The notes under the pieces are model-generated. The model was not told the origin of the DNA and ran no database searches. It worked only from the letters and a program-made list of their open reading frames with translations. Positions 34,803 to 42,480 of a stretch of 64,000 nucleotides of DNA are shown here, in pieces. The position numbers were made by a program, and so were the translations under genes. Numbering within the stretch: the stretch's first letter is position 1; every line of letters starts with the position of its first letter. Source of the stretch: CAYLXP01 sp964387425 (lineage in GTDB: Bacteria; Verrucomicrobiota; Kiritimatiellia; UBA8416); NCBI GenBank assembly GCA_964387425.1, contig CAYLXP010000003.1, positions 8,947-72,946 on the forward strand. Direction: 5' to 3'.

Positions 34803-37160
34803 TTAGCGAAGCAGGAATCCGACGTTGTCAATGTAGACGGTTCCGTCGACGGGAACCTTTTTGGCATTGTTCTGAAAGAGCTGAAAGCGCAGCGCGTAGG
34901 TCTTGTCCACGGCTTGGAGGTATTTCAGGTCCGGCAGCCGGAAGGTGAAGGACTTCCAACGCCCCTTCACCAGCTCCAGGGGAACCGAGCCGAGCGGGAT
35001 CCAGTGCTCACTTGCACTCTGGAGGATCACGCCCAAACCGACCGACTTGTCGCTGCAGGCCAGATCAGGAGAAACGCCGAAATCAAAAACTACGCCGCCG
35101 ATCCGATCCTTGGGAAGATCCGCCGGCATGGACTCCAGCAAGAGTAGGACATCCTTGTTCTCCTTCGGCACGGCCCGACGAAGCTCAATGGCGGCCACCT
35201 GTTGATTGGGACGAACAAGGTCATCGGCGCGAACGGTAAAGCTCGACGATCCGCCCCATTCGGAGGTATCCGTTTCGAAGCGCCAGTAGACCTCTGAACG
35301 CTCTTTGACTTCGACGATTTCGAGAGTCTTCTCGACGGTGGTTCTCCCGGCCGTTGCCCGAACGGTAACGCGACCGGTTCCCTTGGGCATGAGGAAGAAC
35401 CGGCCTGCCGTCTCGCTGATCCGAACCTGTTCACGGTCAGCCTGCGCGGGCCCCTTTACCGTAATCCGAGCCGGCTGGAGCATCGGAACATCGGCTCCCC
35501 CATCGCCAACCAGGATCCATCCTTCCACCGGCAAATCCACCGGAGAGCTTTCCGGTAGCAGGAGACGGAGAGGAGCTTGAGCACGCGGTTGTCCACGGTC
35601 TTCCGGTTCCAGGGCGGTGTCTCTCAAGGGCAGTTCAAACACGCGGACAGAGAAAGGAGGAACGGTTAGCTCGAGGTCCTTCTCAACGGGTAAGACCCGG
35701 GAGACCGGCTTGTGACTCCAAAGAGGCTCGTGGGTCATAGGGTTCCACGTGTACTCCCGCTGCGAGAGTGTTGTCGCACGGCCCTTCTCGCCCCACTTCA
35801 CGCCGGGGGCATTGAGCCGAATCCGGGCGGCCTCATCGCGGGAAACATTGACGACCATGACGGATAACCGGTCATCCGCCCGGGTTACCATGGCGTACGC
35901 ATGATCGTTTCCCTCGAGCGAAGACGCAACCAGTTGGTCGCCCATGCATTTGCTCCACAGGTACATCCCCCAGAACTGGCTCTTGGCAAAGCCGGGCGGA
36001 TTGAAGGCATTGTATAGGCGATCCAGTTCCTCCAGGGAGACGTCCGGCTGGTCGAAATCGAACTGTTCGAAATGGAATAGTCCGTGCCCGCCGGTCTCGG
36101 TGACAGTGAGCAGATCCCATTGCGTGGCGAAGGAAACGCCCGACCGGAACATCTCCCCCACGAACACGCAGGTCCACAGTCCGTTGATCAGGTCCGCCGT
36201 GTCGCGATCCTCGACGACCTTGGAGTTCCACTCCGTAATGGCAATCTCGATCTCGTCTTTCCGGTCCGGCTGGTATTTCGCGATCAACCCGCGAAATCGT
36301 TCCATGGCACCGGAGAGAGAGAAGGCCTGCTCGAATATGCCCTGTTCCGAATCCAGGTGCTTCTCAACGGGATAGGTGTGAAAGCTGACGAAATCAACGT
36401 GATCACCCGCGAGGCGGAGCAGGTCCTCCATGAATCCGCCCTTTTCGCTGGCGGCGGTCGGGCCGCCTACCTTGATCGTCGGATCGACTGCTTTCATGGC
36501 GGTGGCAAACTCGACGAATCGACGGGCATACACCGCTCCGGTCATCGGCGATCCGTCCGGAAGGTAGTGCCCCAGCTCCCAACTCCCTTCCAGCTCGTTC
36601 CCGATCTCCCAGTACCGGACATTGTACCCCTGCACGAGGTTGGCCCAACGCACCCACTCGGCAGCCAGCTCCGCTGTCCCCGTTCCCGCATTGACCGTCA
36701 CAATGGCCTCGGCGCCCTGCTTCTTCACGATCTCATGCAGGGCCCGCACATCCACGTCACCGTGAAATTCATCATCAATGGGGCGTCGATCGGCGCCCTG
36801 AATGCGAAAGCCGGGCGCATAGCCGGAGAAGTCGACGTCATAGATTCCATCCTTTCGGCGGGAAACGTCAACGTGATCCCCGGTCCTGACTCCATTCCCA
36901 TTCCAGTAGTACTCGTCCGACCAGGATCCGCCGGGAATTCGTAGAAACGCAGGTTTGAGTTCTCTGAGATAGCGCTGGACGTCAGCGTTAGCCAAATCTC
37001 GCGCGGGATGGAAAACCCCCAAGTTGGTACCCAGCAGTCGGCGACGGTCAAGCTTGCGAATGACTCTGTCCGCCCGAATGCTAAGGGTGGCTGTGTCCGT
37101 TGACGCGAATGCCAGGCTACTAAGCAGGCACAGTAGAATCAGAGCTGGTGCGTTCTTCAT
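34803..37160 (-). CDS. Clan GH-A glycoside hydrolase (GH39/GH51-like)
   Basis: 785 residues from the ATG at 37160, which gives a signal peptide (MKNAPALILLCLLSSLAFA). The catalytic barrel shows FLRIPGGSWSDEYYWNGNGV, the acid/base Glu in VRYWEIGNELEGSWELG and the nucleophile Glu in IAITEWNSK, the GH-A pattern of arabinofuranosidases (GH51) and beta-xylosidase/iduronidase-type enzymes (GH39). The C-terminal ~250 residues are beta-rich accessory domains, the last (EVYWRFETDTSEWGG onward) resembling a carbohydrate-binding module. First gene of the minus-strand operon with sulfatase, GPH symporter and SGNH esterase. Exact family and linkage are uncertain. Confidence 0.8.
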   Translation of the reverse strand: MKNAPALILLCLLSSLAFASTDTATLSIRADRVIRKLDRRRLLGTNLGVFHPARDLANADVQRYLRELKPAFLRIPGGSWSDEYYWNGNGVRTGDHVDVSRRKDGIYDVDFSGYAPGFRIQGADRRPIDDEFHGDVDVRALHEIVKKQGAEAIVTVNAGTGTAELAAEWVRWANLVQGYNVRYWEIGNELEGSWELGHYLPDGSPMTGAVYARRFVEFATAMKAVDPTIKVGGPTAASEKGGFMEDLLRLAGDHVDFVSFHTYPVEKHLDSEQGIFEQAFSLSGAMERFRGLIAKYQPDRKDEIEIAITEWNSKVVEDRDTADLINGLWTCVFVGEMFRSGVSFATQWDLLTVTETGGHGLFHFEQFDFDQPDVSLEELDRLYNAFNPPGFAKSQFWGMYLWSKCMGDQLVASSLEGNDHAYAMVTRADDRLSVMVVNVSRDEAARIRLNAPGVKWGEKGRATTLSQREYTWNPMTHEPLWSHKPVSRVLPVEKDLELTVPPFSVRVFELPLRDTALEPEDRGQPRAQAPLRLLLPESSPVDLPVEGWILVGDGGADVPMLQPARITVKGPAQADREQVRISETAGRFFLMPKGTGRVTVRATAGRTTVEKTLEIVEVKERSEVYWRFETDTSEWGGSSSFTVRADDLVRPNQQVAAIELRRAVPKENKDVLLLLESMPADLPKDRIGGVVFDFGVSPDLACSDKSVGLGVILQSASEHWIPLGSVPLELVKGRWKSFTFRLPDLKYLQAVDKTYALRFQLFQNNAKKVPVDGTVYIDNVGFLLR

Positions 37161-37245
37161 GCCTGTAATCAAACCGCATGACGCCGGATCTGGCAATTCA
37201 TTTATCCAATGATAACAGAACAACAAGCACTGAATTCACGTACAC

Positions 37246-37338
37246 ACAGAAAGAGTGGACAGAAAGATTTTGGACAGAAAGAAGGTCAATTGAACTCCAC
37301 CATTTTTCTGTCCCCCATGCTTCTGTCAGAAAGAAATC
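37246..37338. repeat. GGACAGAAAGA repeat cluster
   Basis: The words CACAGAAAGAGT, GGACAGAAAGATT and GGACAGAAAGAAG follow one another and are mirrored by TTTTTCTGTCC and GCTTCTGTC further on. This makes a set of direct and inverted copies in the intergenic region before the DNA polymerase IV gene. No coding potential. Confidence 0.5.
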
Positions 37339-37346
37339 TTGAAAGT

Positions 37347-37358
37347 GAACTTTAGTTC
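37347..37358. promoter_or_regulatory. Candidate LexA/SOS box (GAAC-N4-GTTC)
   Basis: GAACTTTAGTTC is a perfect match to the GAACNNNNGTTC core of the Gram-positive-type SOS box and ends 15 bp before the start codon of the DNA polymerase IV gene. LexA motifs vary between phyla, so the match alone is suggestive rather than decisive. Confidence 0.5.
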
Positions 37359-37373
37359 CTATACGGTGTCTGC

Positions 37374-38684
37374 ATGGACAAAGACAAACCCATCACGATC
37401 AGCAACTACCCCCGGGCGATCATCCATTTGGACGCCGATGCGTTCTTCGCTTCCGTAGAACAGGCCCTCGTACCGAAGCTGCGCGACCAACCGGTTGTCA
37501 CCGGTAAAGAGCGCGGCATCATCGCCTGCGCCAACTACAAGGCCAAGGCCCTCGGCATCAAGCGCGGAATTCCCCTCTTCAAGGCTAAGAAGCTCTGCCC
37601 CAAGCTCGTCATTCTCCCCAACGACTATGAAACCTACAGTCTCTACTCCAAGCGCATGTTCAACATCATGCGTCGCTACACTCCTATCGTGGAGGAATAC
37701 TCCATTGACGAGGCCTTCGCCGACCTGACCGGTCTGCGCCGCACCTATCACGGCTCTTACGAAGATATCGCCCTCATGATGCAGAAGGCGATCTACCAGG
37801 AGCTGGGCATCACGGTGTCCGTCGGTTTGAGTCCAACCAAGGCCCTCTCCAAGATCTGTTCGAAGTTCCGCAAGCCAAATGGGTTCACCGGCGTCCCCGG
37901 ACGCTACATCCACCTCCTGCTGCAGCGCACCCCATTGGAAACCGTTTGGGGCTTTGGTCCGAACACCGTCAACCTGTTGAAGAAGTACGGCATGCGCAGT
38001 GCCTATGATTTCGTCCAGAAGCCGGAACGTTGGGCCCGCCGCATGCTGCATAAACCCGGGCGCGAACTGTGGAATGAGCTGCGCGGCAATAGCGTCTGGC
38101 CCGTGAGTCCCGTCGAGAAGTCCTCCTATGCCACCATCCTCAAATCGAAAACCTTCACGCCGGCATCGGACGACCGCAACCTGGTCTACGCCAAACTGAT
38201 CCGCAACGTAGAGTCAGCTTTCATGAAAGCGCGACGCTACCGCCTGCGACCAAAGGCACTTGGCGTGGTTCTGCGACACCATGATTTCCGACACGACGGA
38301 CTCGAAGCCCGCCTCAACCGCCCCTCATCATCAACCCTTGAGGTCATCCCCCTGATTGAGGAGCTCTTTGGAAAGATATTCCGCCCCGGTTCACGTTATC
38401 GATCCACGATGATCGTGCTGGGGAGCCTGGAGAGCGACCTCTCCGAGCAATACGAACTCTTTGAGGACCGGCTCAAGATTGAGAGCTTGCGTCAAATCAC
38501 CGAAGCCGTCGACGACGTCAACCACCGCTTCGGCAAACACACGGTCCGCTCAGCGACCTCGCTCTACCTCCCCACCAAGCCCAAGGTCGCGCGCGACGAT
38601 ATCCCCGCCCGCCGCCAGGAATCCTTCAAAGGCGAAACCCCACGCCAACGCCTTGGAATCCCCCGGCTGTCGATAAACGTTTAG
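37374..38684 (+). CDS. dinB: DNA polymerase IV (Y-family translesion polymerase)
   Basis: 436 residues. AIIHLDADAFFASVEQALVP supplies the first catalytic Asp, and YTPIVEEYSIDEAFADLTGL contains the SIDE motif with the second acidic pair. Thumb (VSVGLSPTKALSKICSKFRK, VWGFGPNTVNLLKKYGMRSA) and little-finger domains follow at normal length. It copies damaged templates with low fidelity. A GAAC-N4-GTTC dyad just upstream suggests damage induction. No ImuB-type C-terminal clamp motif is obvious. It stands alone among glycan genes and is convergent with the YceH gene, 3 bp between their ends. Confidence 0.93.
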   Translation: MDKDKPITISNYPRAIIHLDADAFFASVEQALVPKLRDQPVVTGKERGIIACANYKAKALGIKRGIPLFKAKKLCPKLVILPNDYETYSLYSKRMFNIMRRYTPIVEEYSIDEAFADLTGLRRTYHGSYEDIALMMQKAIYQELGITVSVGLSPTKALSKICSKFRKPNGFTGVPGRYIHLLLQRTPLETVWGFGPNTVNLLKKYGMRSAYDFVQKPERWARRMLHKPGRELWNELRGNSVWPVSPVEKSSYATILKSKTFTPASDDRNLVYAKLIRNVESAFMKARRYRLRPKALGVVLRHHDFRHDGLEARLNRPSSSTLEVIPLIEELFGKIFRPGSRYRSTMIVLGSLESDLSEQYELFEDRLKIESLRQITEAVDDVNHRFGKHTVRSATSLYLPTKPKVARDDIPARRQESFKGETPRQRLGIPRLSINV

Positions 38685-38687
38685 GGA

Positions 38688-39347
38688 TCACTCAAACTGT
38701 TTCTTGAACGTTGCGAACTCGTCACGGAGTTGCTGTAGCTCGCCTTGCAGGGATTCGACCGTCTCTTCGAGCACGGTCACACGATCATCCTGCCGCGGCG
38801 TTGCCGCCGGCATGTCCACCGGTGGTTCAATGGCGGCGATGTCGACCGGACCACAGAAGAGGTGGGCGTAGCGCGGCTCGCGATGCCCGGGACCGGGCGG
38901 GAGCTGCACCACCATCGGGTCTGGCTCAGGCCGTGAGAGCTCATTCATCGCATCCACAACCTCCGCAACACTCTCAATCTCCCGCAGGCGTCGCGCGTGA
39001 GTCCGCAACTCACCGGCCGTCTGGGGACCACGCACCATGAGCTCACACACGAGCGCAAGATCGAGATCCGTGAGGGGCAGCTTGTCGTCGGCGTCATGCT
39101 TGTACTTCGGAACACGACTCCCCGTCGTGGTAACCTGGCAAACCAGGTGATGCGTGTAGCGAAGCGCATCCAGGGCATCATTAACGGCATGCTCATCCAG
39201 CGCCATCACGGGCGACCGGTTCGACTTCTGGTTGCACGCTGCCGTGAGTGCGTTCAGTGTGAGAGGATAGTGTGCCGGCGTCGCAATCGACTTCTCGATC
39301 AGGCACCCTAACACGCGTACTTCGATGTCGGTGAGAACCATGTCCAT
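38688..39347 (-). CDS. YceH-family (DUF480) protein
   Basis: 219 residues from the ATG at 39347, where AAGGAGGA lies upstream; the frame is open further but without family similarity. VLTDIEVRVLGCLIEKSIAT and YPLTLNALTAACNQKSNRSP are the hallmark start of the YceH/DUF480 family, made of two winged-helix domains. The C-terminus (VTVLEETVESLQGELQQLRD) is a coiled coil, as in other members. The family's cellular role is not established; winged helices suggest a nucleic-acid or regulatory function. Confidence 0.9.
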   Translation of the reverse strand: MDMVLTDIEVRVLGCLIEKSIATPAHYPLTLNALTAACNQKSNRSPVMALDEHAVNDALDALRYTHHLVCQVTTTGSRVPKYKHDADDKLPLTDLDLALVCELMVRGPQTAGELRTHARRLREIESVAEVVDAMNELSRPEPDPMVVQLPPGPGHREPRYAHLFCGPVDIAAIEPPVDMPAATPRQDDRVTVLEETVESLQGELQQLRDEFATFKKQFE

Positions 39348-39508
39348 GGGCAGTCCTCCTTCGCTTCTTTCGTCACTACTCGTGAAACCGGGCCGGACCG
39401 CAAGTATCAGGGACACAACTGCTACCGTCAACAGCATCCTCTGCATGGAACAAGGGCAGACGCACTGCTGCACATATCAGGCGTCTGATGCCGCTCTGCG
39501 CTCCTCTT

Positions 39509-41845
39509 TCAAGAAGACTCAGCGCCGGGTTGATTGACACCACTGGACAGAGTGATCCCACCATCCGGGCTTATGGCGATCACCGATCGACCGGCAGGCA
39601 GGAGGATTCCTGCGCTTAACGACTCATCGCCAAGAGCTATACCGGGCACGCCGGAGGGCAGCGAGAAGGTGGCTTTGCCCCCTTCGGGAATCACCAGCTC
39701 AAACCGGTAGCTGCCATCCTCTTCCCTCTTCCAGCTGGAGTGCACATCGCCGGCCGGCGTGCCAATGGTGGCGGTCGCGGTTTCGAGCTTCGCGGGAATG
39801 TGCGGCACGATGGATATCTCTCTGAAACCAGGCGCGGTCGATCGAACACCAGCGAGGTACTGGTAGAACCAGGCATCGATGCTGCCGAACATGTGATGCG
39901 ACCACGAGCGGCTGGTCAACTCCCAGGCTTCGCCCAGGGAGATACGATCGTTGGCAAACCAGTATCCCCAGGAGGGGTACTCCTCCGAAGTGACAATTTC
40001 GTAGGCAAGGTCTGTCTCACCGTTGTCGGCCAACACGTCCAAGAGATAGCGCGTGCCGAGGATGCCGGTGTTCAGCTCTGGTTTGCCGCCTTTACAGATT
40101 TCGGTCTTCAAGCGTCCGAAGAGAGCGGCGTGGTGCTCCTCGGGCACGAGTCCGAAGGCCAGCGGCTGTATGGCTGACGTCTGGCGATACTCCGTCTCGC
40201 GCCCACACTCATAGGCGTCACCTGCCGGATTGAGGAATCGCTCATTAAAAGCCTTACGGATCTCGGCTTTCAAGCTCCGGCAGCACTCCCGCTGCGCGTC
40301 GTCCTCAACCACCGCCGCGCAGTTCTCGAGAATGTCGGTGATCCGATAGTACCAGGCGGTAGAGCTTATGGATGGTCCTTCGCTCGGCTCTCCACCCGGC
40401 GGTAGCCAGTCACCCAGGCCGCTGTCCACGATATGCCCGTCGGCGATGCTGCCGAGGTAGTCCAGGTAGCGCTGCATCGCTTCATAGTTTTCGCGAACGA
40501 TCTCCGGATCACCCGTGTAGTGATAGACCTCCCATGCCATCACAAACAGCGCAGCGTCCCAGGCGGGAACCGCCCCATTGACCACGTCCCACTTACTAAG
40601 AGGATCATCCGTCAGTCCCCAGCCGGATGTCGGGACAATGGGGGCCAACTCGCCGCTCGGCAGCTGTGAGTCGCGCAGGTCGGCAACGAACTTACGGTAG
40701 AAGCGCTCGATCCCAAAGTTGTAGAGCCCCATGGTGGCGGTCAATTGGGCATCGCCGGTCCAGCCGTTCTTCTCGTAGACCGGCGTGTCGGTGATGACGT
40801 GGTGCGCGTTGTTCAGCAATGCCCGCGTGCTGGCCTTGTGAATCCGGCTGATCAGCGCGTTGGAGCAATTGAAGCTGCCCCGGGCCTTCACATCCTGGTG
40901 CAGCACCAGGGCCGTAACCTGATCGGACCCGAAACCATTGGTGAAGCCGGATATCTCTACATAGCGAAAGCCCTTGTAGGAGAAACGGGGCTGCCAGAGT
41001 TCCTCGCCACCGCCCCGGCAGATATACTCATCCTCCTGGAAGTGCTTCCCCTCCACATTCTCCTGCTGGGTTCGAATCTGGTTGTTGTCGCATACTTCCC
41101 CATAGACGATGCGGATCTTGGTGCCGGCCGGTTCATTCACGCGGATGCGGACGTTGCCCGCCAGCATATCCGGGAATTCAAAGATCACGCGATCCGCATC
41201 CGCAAGCACAGTGCGGCACACCGGCAGCTCATCAACAATACGAATCGGCTCGAATCCTGCAGGCAGCAGATCGCCGCGCGGCGCATCGGTATCAACGCAG
41301 TCCTGCCACTCACTGTCATCGAAACCGCAGCTCATCCAGCCCTGCGGCTCGAGGCGGGCATCGAAGCCTTCACCCCCATACATCGAATCGCGGAAGACTG
41401 GCCCCTCCGTGCACTTCCAGCCGATCGTATCCAGAGCAACGCGCTCACCGCCGGCATGGATTTCTCCCTCTAGCCAGAAACGGCACTGCGCCCGCCATGG
41501 CGCCTTCTCAAAGCCCCAGACCGAAACAGTATCCATGTTGTAGCGGCCACGCCCCAGGTAGAGCGCCAAGACGTTCTCACCCTCCTGCAAGTAGCCCGCC
41601 AGATCATAGGAGGTGAAGTAGACTCGCCTGTCATAGTTGGAGAAGGCCGGCTCCAGCTCACGATCCCCGACGCGCATGCCGTTGATGTAGAGTTCGTAAT
41701 GGCCCAGACCGCAGATATCAACGCAGGCCGAATCCACTGCTCCCGTGACCGAGAACGTGCGCCGGAATATTGGGTTGCGACGCGGCTCATCGGCAGCATC
41801 CTGCGCCCAGGGGGTCGTGATCCAGAGTTGGTCTTTATTGTGCAC
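39509..41845 (-). CDS. GH78 alpha-L-rhamnosidase
   Basis: 778 residues, without a signal peptide. N-terminal beta domains (FRRTFSVTGAVDSACVDICG, HYELYINGMRVGDRELEPAF) precede the alpha/alpha barrel, where VITDTPVYEKNGWTGDAQLT is the conserved GH78 block containing the general-acid residue. The Glu/Asp pattern and length agree with the family. It should release L-rhamnose from imported oligosaccharides. It is the last gene of the minus-strand operon starting at 47470 and lies near an L-rhamnose mutarotase gene, which supports rhamnose as a product. Confidence 0.9.
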   Translation of the reverse strand: MHNKDQLWITTPWAQDAADEPRRNPIFRRTFSVTGAVDSACVDICGLGHYELYINGMRVGDRELEPAFSNYDRRVYFTSYDLAGYLQEGENVLALYLGRGRYNMDTVSVWGFEKAPWRAQCRFWLEGEIHAGGERVALDTIGWKCTEGPVFRDSMYGGEGFDARLEPQGWMSCGFDDSEWQDCVDTDAPRGDLLPAGFEPIRIVDELPVCRTVLADADRVIFEFPDMLAGNVRIRVNEPAGTKIRIVYGEVCDNNQIRTQQENVEGKHFQEDEYICRGGGEELWQPRFSYKGFRYVEISGFTNGFGSDQVTALVLHQDVKARGSFNCSNALISRIHKASTRALLNNAHHVITDTPVYEKNGWTGDAQLTATMGLYNFGIERFYRKFVADLRDSQLPSGELAPIVPTSGWGLTDDPLSKWDVVNGAVPAWDAALFVMAWEVYHYTGDPEIVRENYEAMQRYLDYLGSIADGHIVDSGLGDWLPPGGEPSEGPSISSTAWYYRITDILENCAAVVEDDAQRECCRSLKAEIRKAFNERFLNPAGDAYECGRETEYRQTSAIQPLAFGLVPEEHHAALFGRLKTEICKGGKPELNTGILGTRYLLDVLADNGETDLAYEIVTSEEYPSWGYWFANDRISLGEAWELTSRSWSHHMFGSIDAWFYQYLAGVRSTAPGFREISIVPHIPAKLETATATIGTPAGDVHSSWKREEDGSYRFELVIPEGGKATFSLPSGVPGIALGDESLSAGILLPAGRSVIAISPDGGITLSSGVNQPGAESS

Positions 41846-41862
41846 TGCTCAGGTACCGCACG

Positions 41863-42402
41863 CTATTGCTTGGATTGATACGCGGCCAGTTCATCCACGG
41901 CACTGTAGACATCCACATCGCATTTCGGGCAGGACTCGACGGTAAAACTGAACGCTTTCCTGCACTTGCCGCAGTTCCATCGTCCTTTCTGCTGAGCCTC
42001 CCAGGCCTGATAGCCTTCCTTCTGGATGGTCTCGAAGTTCTTCGTGCGCAGCTTGTAGAACGGCTTCTTACCCTCGCCCGCCGCGATCTCCTGGACCTTT
42101 TTCACATTGCACGGGTACTGCTTGCACAGGGCGCAGGAATCGATCTTCTTCTCGCGTGCACACGCACGAATCTCGCACTTGGTCTTCTTGCTGCTGTGCT
42201 TGCAACCCTTGCACTTCTTCTCGAGATACTGGGGACAGGCGCCGCAATAGAGCCCGCAATATGCCCCCAAGCTATCCCTATGCTTGAGAGATGCCGCGCC
42301 GCTCTCCGTCGCCAGCACACATGCCCCCGCGGCGGCCATACAAACCGCACCGCAGCCGGTTTCCAGAAACGTTCTACGTGTCACATGGCCACTGGTCATC
42401 AT
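41863..42402 (-). CDS. Tat-exported cysteine-rich DUF3795-like protein
   Basis: 179 residues. The N-terminus VTRRTFLETGCGAVCMAAAG is a twin-arginine-type signal, implying export of a pre-folded, cofactor-binding protein. The mature part is cysteine-rich: YCGLYCGACPQYLEKKCKGC, CEIRACA, CALCKQYPC, and a C-terminal zinc-ribbon-like NCGKCRK with CPKC. The first block matches the DUF3795 family, which is of unknown function and probably binds metal. Placement between GH94 and GH78 in one operon is odd for such a protein. A role in redox or metal supply to an exported enzyme is conceivable but unproven. Confidence 0.75.
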   Translation of the reverse strand: MMTSGHVTRRTFLETGCGAVCMAAAGACVLATESGAASLKHRDSLGAYCGLYCGACPQYLEKKCKGCKHSSKKTKCEIRACAREKKIDSCALCKQYPCNVKKVQEIAAGEGKKPFYKLRTKNFETIQKEGYQAWEAQQKGRWNCGKCRKAFSFTVESCPKCDVDVYSAVDELAAYQSKQ

Positions 42403-42480
42403 GATGCCCTTTCCTGGTACTATGCGCTCGATCCAGCCCTACGTGGCAGGGCTGCACAAAGGGGCAAACGACCCCAATCT

